In this document: positions 53,310 to 63,715 of the stretch, piece after piece | How the letters are laid out: each line of letters begins with the position of its first letter | How positions within the stretch are numbered: the stretch's first letter is position 1 | DNA from: Euonymus europaeus | Lineage: Eukaryota; Streptophyta; Magnoliopsida; Celastrales; Celastraceae | Direction: 5' to 3' | NCBI GenBank assembly: GCA_963580455.1 | Contig: OY756957.1 | Location: 8,561,001-8,625,000, forward strand | DNA length: 64,000 nucleotides | The notes under the pieces: generated by a model | What the model was told of the DNA's origin: nothing | Databases searched by the model: none | Seen by the model: the letters and a program-made list of their open reading frames with translations, nothing else | Made by a program: the position numbers and the translations under genes

Positions 53310-55652
53310 TTAAAACTTGAAGCTTGGATACTTAGCTACGAATTCATCATAATCTTCCCATGTAGCTTCATCTCTACTGTGGTCATTCCACTGTATAAGC
53401 AACTGGGTACCTGCAACATTATTCTTCTTATAAATTCTTCTCTGCAACACTTCCTGAGGATCTATATGAAACATTCCTGATTCTGTGACAGTAGGAAGTG
53501 ATACAGCAGGTATAATGGCAGGACCTAAATGCTTCTTCAAATAACTAACATGGAACACAGGGTGTACTTTACTTTCAACAGGCAGCTTCAACTTATAAGC
53601 TACTTTTCCAACTCTGTCAATCACCTCATAAGGTCCAAAATATTTTGGATGCAATTTGTGATGTGCATGGATTGCCAGAGATGGCAGTTGATATGGCATA
53701 AGTTTGAGATAAACTAAATTCCCCACCTCAAACTCTCTCTCAGTTCTATGCTGATTAGCAGCTTTGATCATCCTCTCCTGAGCCAGTTGGAGGTTTTGTT
53801 TAAGTAATGACAATATCTGATCTCTGGCCAACAACTCCTGCTCCAAGATATCCAACTTACAAGTTCCACTTTCATAGGCTAAAATGTGTGGAGGTGGATA
53901 TCCATATACTATCTCAAAAGGTGTCATTTTAGCTGAAGTATGATAGGCTGTATTATAACACCATTCAGCCCAAGCTAACCATTTCACCCACTGTTTTGGT
54001 TGGAGCCCAGTGAAACATCTCAAGTAGGTCTCCAAACATCTGTTTACAACTTCCGTTTGGCCATCACTCTGAGGGTGATAACCAGAACTCATGCACAACT
54101 TTGATCCCTGCATATTGAAAAACTCTTTCCAAAACTGACTGAGAAACACAGAGTCACGATCACTCACAATGGTTGAGGGCATGCCATGTAATTTGAAGAC
54201 ATTATCCACAAATAGTTGTGCAACTATTTGAGCTGTATAAGGATGAGCCAAAGCTATAAAATGTGCATATTTCGACAATCTGTCCACTACTACCATAACC
54301 ACAGTTTTTCCCTTACAAGGTGGCAGCCCAACTATAAAATCCATACTAATATCATGCCAAACCTGTGTAGGTATAGGAAGTGGTTGAATCAATCCTGGAG
54401 CAGCCAATGTTTCATATTTATTCTGCTGGCAAATTTGGCACTCAGCTACCCACTTTCTGATGTCCTTCTTCATTCCTGTCCAAAAGAAATTTTTCTTCAA
54501 TCTTTGATAAGTTTCCAAAACTCCTTGGTGTCCTGAAGTTGGAGTGCCATGGTATTCATGAAAGAGTTTCTCCCTCCAAATAGAAGTAGGACTCAAAGCA
54601 ATTCTAGTCTTGTACTTCAAGAATCCATTATCAATATGATACTTGGAACCTGCTGCTACAGTAACATCTGTTGGATCAGATTGATGTCTTTGTAAAGCTT
54701 GTAAAATTTCTGCAATGTGTTCCAGTATCCACTTATCTTTTTCATTATATCTTCTTAATTCATCTAACCACCCAAAATAAGGGTAGGTAATGGCCAACAT
54801 TTCTGATTGAAATCCAGTGGACTGTTCTGGTAATTGGTCTGCACTTGGCAACCTTGACAAAGCATCTGCAGCCAAATTATAAGATCCCTGCTTGTACTGA
54901 ATCTCATAATCATAACCCAAAAGTTTTGCAGCCCATTTCTGTTGAAAAGGTGTATTTGCTCTTTGGTTTAGGAAATATTTGAGACTATGATGATCAGTCT
55001 TGATTATAAAGTGTCTACCATGCAAATAATTCTGCCATTTTTTGATAGCATGAACAATAGCAATGAGTTCCCTCTCATAAGTAGATAAAGCTTGATTTCT
55101 AGGACCTAAGGCCTGACTTGAAAATGCAATAGGCTTACCTTCCTGTTGTAGTACTGCCCCTATACCACACCCTGATGCATCACACTCAATTTCAAATACT
55201 TTGTTAAAGTTAGGCAAGGCCAGTACCTGTGGAGATGTCATAACATCTTTGAGAGCCTGGAAAGCTTCAGTAGAAGCTTGAGTCCAACAAAAACTATCCT
55301 TCTTAGTCAGTTGGTACAAGGGTTGGCAAATTTTTTCATAATTCCCCACAAATTTCCTATAATACCCTGTGAGTCCCAAGAAACCCCTTAACTCCTTGAC
55401 ATTGACTGGAATTGGCCATTCCAGTATAGCTTTCAGTTTAGTTGGATCAGCAGCTACACCTGTCCTGGATACTATATGACCTAGGTACTCAACCTGATCT
55501 TGGCCAAAAGCACATTTCTGTTGCTTCACTAACAACTGATTTTTCTGTAGTAATTCAAATGCCAATTGAAGATGATGTAAATGCAATTCCCAGGTGGTAC
55601 TGTAGATGAGGATATCATCAAAGAAAACCAGGATGAACTTTCTGAGATAAGG
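53310..55652 (-). CDS. Pol C-terminal part of the young chromovirus: RT end, RNase H, integrase, chromodomain
   Basis: One uninterrupted frame of about 780 codons. RT palm: [12 protein letters not shown] with the catalytic FFDD at 55626-55615. RT connection: QVEYLGHIVSRTGVAADPTK, LRGFLGLTGYYRKFV. RNase H: FEIECDASGCGIGAVLQQEG, LSTYERELIAIVHAIKKW, IIKTDHHSLKYFLNQ (catalytic Asp, Glu, Asp). Integrase: HEYHGTPTSGHQG ... CQICQQNK zinc module, MDFIVGLP, IVSDRDSVFLSQFW and QTDGQTEVVNRCLE-type DDE (written here QSDGQTEVVNRCLE). C-terminal GPYEVIDRVGKVAYKLKLP module, then chromodomain (EVLQRRIYKKN, TQLLIQWNDHSRDEATWEDY). All catalytic residues are present; only the upstream solo LTR and stop block a full polyprotein. 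Confidence 0.93.
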   Translation of the reverse strand, partial: PYLRKFILVFFDDILIYSTTWELHLHHLQLAFELLQKNQLLVKQQKCAFGQDQVEYLGHIVSRTGVAADPTKLKAILEWPIPVNVKELRGFLGLTGYYRKFVGNYEKICQPLYQLTKKDSFCWTQASTEAFQALKDVMTSPQVLALPNFNKVFEIECDASGCGIGAVLQQEGKPIAFSSQALGPRNQALSTYERELIAIVHAIKKWQNYLHGRHFIIKTDHHSLKYFLNQRANTPFQQKWAAKLLGYDYEIQYKQGSYNLAADALSRLPSADQLPEQSTGFQSEMLAITYPYFGWLDELRRYNEKDKWILEHIAEILQALQRHQSDPTDVTVAAGSKYHIDNGFLKYKTRIALSPTSIWREKLFHEYHGTPTSGHQGVLETYQRLKKNFFWTGMKKDIRKWVAECQICQQNKYETLAAPGLIQPLPIPTQVWHDISMDFIVGLPPCKGKTVVMVVVDRLSKYAHFIALAHPYTAQIVAQLFVDNVFKLHGMPSTIVSDRDSVFLSQFWKEFFNMQGSKLCMSSGYHPQSDGQTEVVNRCLETYLRCFTGLQPKQWVKWLAWAEWCYNTAYHTSAKMTPFEIVYGYPPPHILAYESGTCKLDILEQELLARDQILSLLKQNLQLAQERMIKAANQHRTEREFEVGNLVYLKLMPYQLPSLAIHAHHKLHPKYFGPYEVIDRVGKVAYKLKLPVESKVHPVFHVSYLKKHLGPAIIPAVSLPTVTESGMFHIDPQEVLQRRIYKKNNVAGTQLLIQWNDHSRDEATWEDYDEFVAKYPSFKF

Positions 55653-56991
55653 TGATAAGTGCCAGAATATACATTCTAAAATTGATTACATATAGGCATT
55701 TATAAATGATTAAGGTTTAAAGTGATGTATTTGTGCATTAAACTCCAAATATTATTTTGGGCATCACTTTATTATTTTAAATAAAATTTTGCTTCCTTGT
55801 CAATTAACCTAAGCAATTGTGAAATTCTTGATCTATAAGTAAAAATATGTCATTCATGATATCATCATCATTTTTCCAAAATAAATATCATGATATTTAT
55901 ATGTGTGATATTTATTTGTATAATATTTATATGTGTGATATTTTTTATTTTATTATTTTTGTATTTAAAATATCATGATATTTACATAATATTTTGTCTA
56001 TAAAAGGAAATGAGGTCTTTGATGATGGAGGATTGCAAGATTTCAAGATTCCAAAATTCCAAGATTTGAAGAATTGAAGAAACAAAGCAAGAAGAAGAAA
56101 TCTTTTGGAGGAAGAACAAAGAAGGAGAAAAAGGGTTGTATTCCTTAGCTTGTATTTCTTATGTTTTATATTTTGCTTGATTATGTATAATTAAACTTTT
56201 GTAGTTAGGGCTTAACTTTGAAGCCCTAAACATGATTTCAATTATATAAGTTGTGTGGTGTGGATTGCAAATTTTCTTACAAGAATGATGATTTTGATTT
56301 TTCCATGTTATTTGAATTCTAATATTTTTGTTTCTTTGATTAGCTAACTTTGAAACATGTATTAGAGTTAATTGTTGTAGAGCAAGATCAATTACCTTGT
56401 TGAATATGTTCTTATTTGCAACATATAATTCGGTTAAACGAATTATGAAAAATCAATTCCTGAATATCTAAGTACAAACACCATGTATTAGGATTCTTGT
56501 AACATTCATATTCTCTTTACTCCTATTGGGTTTTTAATTGTTAATTGATGCAAACATCATGCTAGATTTCAATTAAGAATACACGTACTGAGGTAAACAC
56601 CATGCACTGTACATGCACCTAAGAGAGAATCATACAACTTGAGTTTGACCATGACCTTGTTGTGAATGTTGTCATCATATACTTGTTGAAAATTTCAATC
56701 TACCATTTCTTATAAATTGTTTGATTGTTTTGTGGTGGATAGTGAGTCCTCGCAAGGATTTTTAGAAATTGAAACTCTTCACTTAATATTCTTATTTTTA
56801 ATACTAATGTGTTTGTTTTATTCTATGTTATAAGATTTAAACCCCCCCTTTACTATTATGTGTAAATTATATTCAAGTGTTAGGTTGTATATTTATTAGT
56901 ATCACTCCTTGTGGGATCGACTTTTACTTGTCAATAATATATTATTTGTACAGTTATAAGATTATATTAAATTGTTGCTAACGACATAACA
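55653..56991 (+). mobile_element. Solo LTR (1339 bp) inside the RT of the young chromovirus
   Basis: Starts TGATAAGTGCCAG and ends GACATAACA (TG...CA). Flanks TAAGG (55648-55652) and TGAGG (56992-56996) form a 5-bp duplication with one transition. Removing it rejoins the RT sequence between FRP and LRKF. Near its end, CCTTGTGGGATCGACTTTTACTTG resembles the context just before the primer site in Athila/Tat-type LTRs, supporting plus orientation. There is no coding content. Confidence 0.82.
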
Positions 56992-56996
56992 TGAGG

Positions 56997-57734
56997 CCTA
57001 AAAATGTCATTCATTAAGTTTTGAAATGTAGCTGGTGCATTTGTTAGGCCAAATGGCATTACAAGGAACTCATAGTGTCCATCATGAGTCCTAAATGCTG
57101 TTTTTTCAATGTCTTTTGTAGCCATTCTGATTTGATGATAACCAGATCTCAAATCTAACTTAGAAAAATACTGTGCACCATGCAACTCATCCAGCAAATC
57201 ATCTATCAAAGGGATCGGGTACTTATCCTTAATAGTTAATTGATTTAGTTCTCTGTAATCCATGCACATACGCCAAGTCCCTTCTTTTTTCTTGACTAAT
57301 AATATTGGAGAAGAAAAAGGGTTGTGGCTGGGTCTAATAAATCCTGACTGAAGCAGTTCATGAACAGCCTTTTCAATTTCAGTTTTCTGAACAGGTCCAT
57401 AATGGTATGGCCTAATGCTAGGTGGCTTTGCTCCTTCAACCAAAGGAATGGTATGGTCTTGTGACCTCTGGGGTGGCAAAGTCACTGGCAGTTTGAAGAT
57501 TGCCTCAAATTGAGACAATAACCCTTCTATGTCCTCCTTCTGAGAAACAGTAAGCTTGTTACTATTATATTGACTTTCAATTAATTCTGTTGCACACAAG
57601 AAACACCCCCAATTTGCTGTAGGTAGGTTCCTTATGATCTGCTGTACAAAAGCTGATTGAATCAAAGGAATTCCCATCATATTTCCTACTAACTTTACTT
57701 GCACAGAATTAGCTACAAATTCCATTGTTAAAGT
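56997..57734 (-). pseudogene. Reverse transcriptase N-terminal part of the young chromovirus
   Basis: Continues the gag-protease frame after the single stop. [97 protein letters not shown] and [20 protein letters not shown] are all intact RT motifs. It is interrupted at NDIFRP by the solo LTR at 56991. Confidence 0.92.
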
Positions 57735-59267
57735 CTAAAAATTCCATAGGATTGGACTTACAGATGATAGCCACTGCACCCCTAGAACTATATCACATCC
57801 TCCCAAAGGTAAGGTGAAGAAATCTGCATTACCAGTGTAATTGCCCATGCTTAACTGACAATTCTTGAAAATACCCTTACTCTTTACTCTTCCTCCATCA
57901 GCAATCATCACCTCAAATTCACTAGTAGGTTGGATCTGCCATGCATGTTTTTTTATCAACTTTAAATCAATAAAGTTGTGAGTACTCCCAGAATCCATAA
58001 GAACTGTGACTGGACAATCCTGAATGAAGCCATTAACCTTCATAGTTTTAACTATCCTTTTGGCTACAGTACCATAATAGGCACATGTACTCAACTCCAT
58101 ATGTTTCAATTCACCTTCTTGCAGCTGAGATTCTAAAGTTGTGGAATCCTCAGCAATCCCAGTCTCCTCTAATAAACTCAATTCTTCATCAGTCATATCA
58201 ACATCTAAAAGAAGCAACTGCTTCTTAGCACATTGATGGTCTCTGGTATATCTCTCATCACAATAAAAACAAAGGCCTTTAAGTTTCTTTTGTTGCACTT
58301 CTTCAGGAGTAATTCTCTTAAATGGCACTTCTTGAGACCTATCCCTTCCCACAACCTTGTTTCTTGAATTCTGGAACCTATTGGAATTTTGTGATACAAA
58401 ATTCACATCTCGTGACTTGCTAAAATTAGGATTTGGTGATGGAATTCCGTAAGGAATCTTTAGTCCAGATGTTGGATTCCTGGTTTCAGTCATCTTTGAA
58501 TCAATTTGTTGTGCCAAAGCTATTGCATCATGTACTGTATCCGGTTTCAGAATCTTAACATCAAAACGCAGTTCCTTCTTCAGTCCACCAATAAAACAAC
58601 TCCTTAAAAGAGTTGGTGCTATTTCAGTTCTAATAGCTAATTTCCTAAAAGTAGCAACGTAATCTCTCAAGGTACCTGTTTGACAAAGTTTGAACAGGGA
58701 CTCTGCTGTGTCATCAAATTCAGTAGGTCCAAATTCCCTACAAAAAGCTCTTGTAAACTGCTCCCATCTTGGTGTTGTGACCAAGCAATTCATCCATCTA
58801 AACCATTGGAGGGCATCTGAATCCAGATTGAATGAAACCATCTTTACTTTCTGGTGTTCAGGAGTGCTATGATACTGAAAATATTGTTCAGTTTTGTAGA
58901 TCCATGCAAGAGGATCATCACCTTCTCTAAATTGAGGAAATTCTACCTTCTGCCAGGGTCGATTACCACCTATTCCTTCATTTCTTCGGAAACCCGAATT
59001 TTCCCCCAAGTCATACCTATCCCCCACTTCAGTCAAAGCAGGTTCTTTGTTAATAGCACTCTTCGTTGTATTTTCCATCGAGGTGATTTTCTCCATAATA
59101 GCAGCAAATTTCAAGTCTAACTTGGAATCCAATTTTTCCTCCAGTCTATCTTCCCAAGTTTCAGCGAAAGAAGCCAGAGACTCCACAGTTAAAGCTAGCT
59201 TTCCCACAGAAGATTCCAACAGAGTGGTGCGATTCTCCATTGTTGATCGAGTACAGATTCTTGGCAT
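57735..59267 (-). CDS. Gag and protease of the young chromovirus
   Basis: An open frame of 510 codons. N-terminal coiled coil (about residues 15-65, LASFAETWEDRLEEKLDSKL); gag core (about 105-260: PWQKVEFPQFREGDDPLAWI, DALQWFRWM, CREFGP, LFKLCQTGTLRDYVATFRKL); zinc knuckle relic CFYCDERYTRDHQC (about 338-351, CX2CX6HX2C spacing rather than the common CX2CX4HX4C); retropepsin active site VLMDSGSTHNFID (about 425-437); protease C-terminal block CDIVLGVQWLSSVSPI. A TAG stop follows WNF where related elements have a Gln codon, so gag-protease is separated from RT in this copy. Function: particle formation and polyprotein cleavage. Confidence 0.93.
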   Translation of the reverse strand: MPRICTRSTMENRTTLLESSVGKLALTVESLASFAETWEDRLEEKLDSKLDLKFAAIMEKITSMENTTKSAINKEPALTEVGDRYDLGENSGFRRNEGIGGNRPWQKVEFPQFREGDDPLAWIYKTEQYFQYHSTPEHQKVKMVSFNLDSDALQWFRWMNCLVTTPRWEQFTRAFCREFGPTEFDDTAESLFKLCQTGTLRDYVATFRKLAIRTEIAPTLLRSCFIGGLKKELRFDVKILKPDTVHDAIALAQQIDSKMTETRNPTSGLKIPYGIPSPNPNFSKSRDVNFVSQNSNRFQNSRNKVVGRDRSQEVPFKRITPEEVQQKKLKGLCFYCDERYTRDHQCAKKQLLLLDVDMTDEELSLLEETGIAEDSTTLESQLQEGELKHMELSTCAYYGTVAKRIVKTMKVNGFIQDCPVTVLMDSGSTHNFIDLKLIKKHAWQIQPTSEFEVMIADGGRVKSKGIFKNCQLSMGNYTGNADFFTLPLGGCDIVLGVQWLSSVSPILWNF

Positions 59268-59287
59268 TCACAGGAAGAAATGTACTG

Positions 59288-59300
59288 GCTTCGATACCAT
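59288..59300 (-). other. Primer binding site of the young chromovirus, Met-tRNA type
   Basis: TGGTATCGAAGCC on the minus strand, immediately inside the 5' LTR. It is the same 13-base site as in the plus-strand chromovirus at 38086. Confidence 0.85.
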
Positions 59301-59598
59301 TGATAAACTCAGATTTCAACAAGATCAAGAATCAAGAAGATCAAGAAGTAGAGAGAGAAGAAGTTACAGAAAGGAAGATAGAAAGAGAATTAGAATTGTA
59401 TTTCATTCCAAAAAAGATATCAGCATCGTAGCATTCAGTCATTATATGCAGGAGAGTATGAGACCATTTGTAACTACTAACCTATAACCAATAAGATGAG
59501 GCCACGTTATTAGTTAGTTACAACTGTTAATGCTACTAATGATTATTAATGAAACGGTGCGTTTAGAAACAAACACAAACTTAGCCCAACTCTTATCA
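59301..59598 (-). repeat. 5' LTR of the young chromovirus
   Basis: 298 bp, near-identical partner of 52965-53262. Confidence 0.95.
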
Positions 59599-60010
59599 GA
59601 TATGAGATGTGACGAACAAGTTGGGATGATTATGATTAAAGAATTGTGTCGGCCATATACTTGTTCGTTCTTGTTAGATGTAGGGCCAATGAAGAAGCAA
59701 GAGTGACTTATTGGTAACAAGGGAGAAAGAATGAAGGGACTAGGTAATATATATATATATATTAAAGGTGTGAGTGCGTGAGATAGTAATTTTTCTAATT
59801 TACCTGTATAGGATGCTAGAACACCCTATTGTACACCTTCACGATACACATATTTTTGCTAGAGCGGTGCATTGTGCACGTTCTCACTACATAGTTGAGT
59901 TCTTAACCTGCACACCACTTCCCAATTCCTGGCCAAGGTGAAAGCTTCATTGTGAAATGGAATTTTGTTGAGCATGAAAGAATGAGAATAAAGTAGATAT
60001 TCTAAAGAGT
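59599..60010 (-). other. Athila-like 3' untranslated region, proximal part
   Basis: No coding signal. The stretch TTAGCGCTTATTGGGAGGTAAC (minus strand, about 60042-60021) just beyond it is a typical motif after the integrase stop in Athila-type elements. A short AT microsatellite sits near 59748-59762. Confidence 0.5.
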
Positions 60011-60720
60011 ATTCAATTGGGTTACCTCCCAATAAGCGCTAAGTTTAACATCTTTAACTAGGCCAAGTTATTGCTCATTGTGAAGTAGGATCTTGAAGAT
60101 AAAACTTTTGCTTATTAATGTCAAATGAGTTTTGAAGATATAATTTTAAACGATGACCATTCACCTTCATTTCAAATCACGTATTTGGTCCTTGATTTGT
60201 ACTACACTATGTGTAAAAACTTTCAACACTTCATATTGACCATACAATCTAGAGTGAAACTTTTTCATAAAGAGGCGAAGACGGGAGTTAAAGAGTATTA
60301 CCTTTTGATGTGGCGCAAAAGTCTTCCTTGAGATATGCTTGTCATGAAATTTCGCATTAGAGAAATTGGGCCAAAAGAATCCGCATTAGAGAAATGTCGC
60401 TGCTACATGCATGGGCATGACAAAAATGTAAAATACTCTCAATCTCATATTCCGGCACGCATCAACAAATAATATGATTAGGGTAAGACTTGGAAAAGAT
60501 ATGATTCATCCCAAAAATAATATTTCATATTAGATAAAAATTTATCTTAATTTGGCTTGTTTTGGCATACATGATGGTAGTTGATTTGTAGCCAAGTAAT
60601 TGACAATTTCTGCGTACCATGGAACTTGCTCAACCAAAAAGAGCTGTTCATCTAGAAAATTGTCATTAAAACTCATATCCTTAAGGTCACCCTCTTTAAT
60701 AGCTAACCTCGATAAATGAT
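60011..60720 (-). pseudogene. Integrase of the Athila-like element with core deleted
   Basis: From 60720 the minus strand reads DHLSRLAIKEGDLKDMSFND, VEQVPWYAEIVNYLATN and a relic of the zinc module (FCHAHAC-like, about 60420). The DDE core is absent: within a short stretch the sequence reaches the C-terminal part, VILFNSRLRLFMKKFHSRWYG-type residues (about 60290-60230). About 300 codons are therefore missing. Multiple stops. Confidence 0.72.
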
Positions 60721-61900
60721 CGGCAACTAAATTTTCACAACCCTTCTTGTCTCAATTTTCAAATCAAATTCTTGCAAAAGAAGCACCCCTCGGATCAACC
60801 TAGGTTTTGAATATTTCTTGGAAATTAGATACCTCAAGGCTGCATGGTCTGAATATACAATAACATTGGAACAAGTTAGATAAGATTGAAATGTATTCAG
60901 ACCAAAGCAATGCCCAATAATTGTTTCAATTGTGGAGTAATTCACTTGAGTTGCGTTAAGAGTTTGACTGACATAGTAGATGATATGCAACTTTCTATTA
61001 ACTCGTTGACCAAGTGCTAATCCAATAGCAAAATCTGATGTATCACACATAATTTCGAAAGGCAAAAAAATTCAAAGGATTCATAATAAGAGTGGATGTG
61101 AGTTTCTCCTTCAAAGTATTAAATGCCTTTGCACAATTGTCATCAAAATTGAAAACTGCATCTTTAGGCAGCAAAGCACATAGGGGTCTTAAATTTTTTG
61201 AGAAATCTTGAAGAAAGCTCTTATAAAATCTAGCATGCCCAAGGAAAGAACAAAGACCTTTCACAATAGTTGGGTGTGGAAATTTGGAGATGAGATCAAT
61301 CTTTGCTTTATTGACTTCAATTCCATCCTTAAAAATAATATGGCCCAACACATGACCTCTTTGAATCATAAAGTGGTATTTCTCCCAATTGAGCACAAGA
61401 TTAGTCTCTTTACATTGTTGTAATACTAAAGAAAGATTTTGAAGATAATGATCAAAGTCAAAGTCAAAAATGGAGAAAACGTACATGAACATTTTAATAA
61501 ACCTCTCATCCATATCAGAGATGATACTCATCATATAATGTTAGAATGTAGCTGGTGCATTAAACAATCTAAACGGCATTCGTCGATAAGAAAACCTCCC
61601 AAATGGACATGTAAATATATTCTTCTCTTGGTCCTCTAGTATAATTGCTATTTGAATGTACCATGAATAATTGTCCAAGAAACAGTAATAATTATGACCC
61701 ACCAATCTCTCTAGCATTTGATCGACAAAGGTAATAGAGAGTGAAATTTTCTTGTAGATGTGTTTAGCTTTCTATAATCAATGCAAACTCTCCATCTCGT
61801 CACCTTTCTTTTAGAAATAACCTCATTATTGTCATTTTTTCACAATAGTGATTCCCGACTTTTTTGGAACTACTTGGACAGGGCTCCCCGACTTGGAATC
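60721..61900 (-). pseudogene. RT and RNase H of the Athila-like element
   Basis: Around 61900-61830: SGSPVQVVPKKSGITIV. 61600-61540: FTCPFGRFSYRRMPFRLFNA, RT motif with RMPF. 61534-61043: HYLQNLSLVLQQCKETNLVL, HVLGHIIFKDGIEVNKAKID, PTIVKGLCSFLGHARFYKSF. 61065-60727: [20 protein letters not shown] (RNase H first Asp) and [20 protein letters not shown] (second Asp). These blocks are characteristic of the Athila lineage. The catalytic RT box region reads MYVFSIFDF, so the Asp pair is lost. Confidence 0.87.
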
Positions 61901-62730
61901 TGAGATTGGATAAATATTCCCAACATCAAGGAGTTTCAGAATTTATGCACATACTACCTCTTTCATATTGGGGTTCAATCATCTTTGACCCTCTCAACTA
62001 GGTTTTAATAAAGAGAGTTTTAAAATTACTCAAGAAGGCGTATTGCAGGTGAAGAGGTACTAGCTTTGACTCTAGCACCAACTTCTTTGATCTTGGTAAA
62101 TTGGACAAACTTTCATGAGTGGATCACCATTTAAAAGAAACATATGGTGCAAACTCAAGCATCTTGGTGACTTCAAAGTTTACACTTTTCGATTCATCTT
62201 CCTTGTCACCAATTTTGCAAGCTTCTAACGGATTGGATTGTAGAATTTTCTTGACTTATGTCATCGCTAAATAATCAATCACATCAGTCCAAAAAAGTTC
62301 TCTTACATAATTTGGATTCTTCATGGCATTGAAAATTTTGGGGTGGTGTATCTAGGGGTCGACATAAGCTTGCTTAGGTTGCATGGGATCAAATTGTAAT
62401 TCAAAGGACGAAGGTGTCTTTTGTTCCTTTAACGAAACACTCTTGGCAAAGCAAGGATGGAGGCTCTTGAAGAATCCAAATTCTTTGATAGGGAGGGTTC
62501 TTAAATTGAAATATTTCCCAAATTCATTTTTTTTAATGCTCCTAATTGATCTTTAGCTTCATTCGCTTGGAAGAATATTTTTTTCAACAAGGCCTCTTTT
62601 ACTTTTGAGTTTGATGTGACACATTTGAGATGGTCTATCTCAAACGATTTGGAAAGATAATCGGTTAGGGTGTTTATTACCGTGGTCTTGAAGGTTTTTT
62701 GCAATATGGTTTCAATAAAGAGGATCATGT
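61901..62730 (-). pseudogene. Linker upstream of RT in the Athila-like element
   Basis: Minus-strand pieces: FELQFDPMQPKQAYVDP, LFWTDVIDYLAMT, EACKIGDKEDES, ESKLVPLHLQYAFLSNF and LNPNMKEVV. They resemble the protease-RT linker of Athila elements and are interrupted by stops. An open frame at 62728-62501 may belong to the same element. Confidence 0.55.
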
Positions 62731-62779
62731 ATGGGCATTAGTTGATGTCAACTCTAGATGGTGGAATCAAGGCCTTATT

Positions 62780-63715
62780 TCAATTTTTTTAGCGGAGATT
62801 ATTGGAAAATACTATGTATTCCCATTCACCTGAGGACTGAAGTGGATCAGTTTTGCTGAGATGGCACTAATTCAGGAGATCTACTCAATAAAAAATAGTT
62901 TCACTGGGCTCGAGTCCTTTCAAATTCTCTCGTGGCTTCTTATTCTTCTTCAAGTGGGCATATGGGTAGAGTTTGGAAATCCTTATGGTCGTTGCCAACC
63001 CATGCATTTACTATGTCTTTCATGTGACGAGTTCTATAGGATCCACTACTAGCTTATCATGTCTTAACTAATGCAATATGTCCTATTTGTTCAAAAGAGA
63101 TAGGGTCAAGCATAGACATTCAATGGAAGTGTTGGGCAATAACATTCCATCCATCCAAAAACTGAGTTTGAGGTATCAGTATTGTCTTCAATTGTGGTGG
63201 TTGGGGCTGAACACATTGTTGCCCAAGGATTTGACTATTTTAGCTACAACTCTTCGATTGATATGGCAATGGAGAAATACATTTATCCATCAAAATGTGT
63301 TTATGCCTTCAAATTTGCTGGCTCTATTCGCAATAACCTATTCAAATCAAGATGCAATAGAATGTGCATTGGTTAAGCTATTGGGTGTGTCTTGGAAACC
63401 TCTCAAGTTGGGGTTGTAAAGGTAAATTGCGATGGGGTATCAATGAAATATTGATGGTTATTTAGAAACTATTGAAATTTAAGGACTCATTGTTAGTTTG
63501 GAGTGCCCTATAAAGGAGACTAAATGACTTCTGCAGGAACTTGAGTGTTGGACTATCTCCCATGTTTGTAGGCATAAAAATGGTGCAGCTCATTGTATCG
63601 CACAATTGGATTTGTAGAAAATGACTTTGAGTTGCTGGATTTCAAATGCCTCAATGGTTCTAATGGATATAATTAATAGAAAAAGTTCCAGTTCTCCTAG
63701 TACATTGTGATGTCT
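62780..63715 (+). mobile_element. LINE remnant: zf-RVT and RNase H relics
   Basis: On the plus strand, in shifting frames: VWKSLWSLPTHAFTMSF and ICPICSKEIGSSIDIQWKCW (zf-RVT, about 62960-63140), TLRLIWQWRNTFIHQNVF and WKPLKLG (63240-63410), VVKVNCDGVS (RNase H start, about 63413-63445) and SHVCRHKNGAAHCIAQLDL (RNase H end, about 63560-63620). It has many stops and frame changes, typical of an old L1-type insertion. Confidence 0.75.

Larger units (their letters stand above)
52965..59598 (-). mobile_element. Very young chromovirus (Ty3/gypsy), nearly intact, with nested solo LTR
   Basis: LTRs 52965-53262 and 59301-59598 (298 bp each) differ at only two positions. A perfect 5-bp duplication GATAT flanks it (52960-52964 and 59599-59603). 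On the minus strand, primer site, gag, protease, RT, RNase H, integrase and chromodomain are all present. Coding sequence is broken only by one stop after protease (57735-57737) and by a 1339-bp solo LTR in RT. Without the solo LTR the element is about 5.3 kb, which with its short LTRs suggests a Reina-like chromovirus (inference). Confidence 0.95.
50241..62730 (-). mobile_element. Athila-like Ty3/gypsy element, degenerate, with nested insertions
   Basis: On the minus strand from about 62730 down: the gag-pol linker typical of Athila (ESKLVPLHLQYAFL, about 62050), RT, RNase H, an integrase from which the core is deleted, a long 3' untranslated region, the polypurine tract GTGTGGGGAAATT (51064-51052) and the start of the 3' LTR (TAATGAGTCC, 51051). 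A 6.6-kb chromovirus (52965-59598) lies in the 3' region. The outer ends of the element are not certain; the left limit given is only where recognisable sequence stops. Confidence 0.72.
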
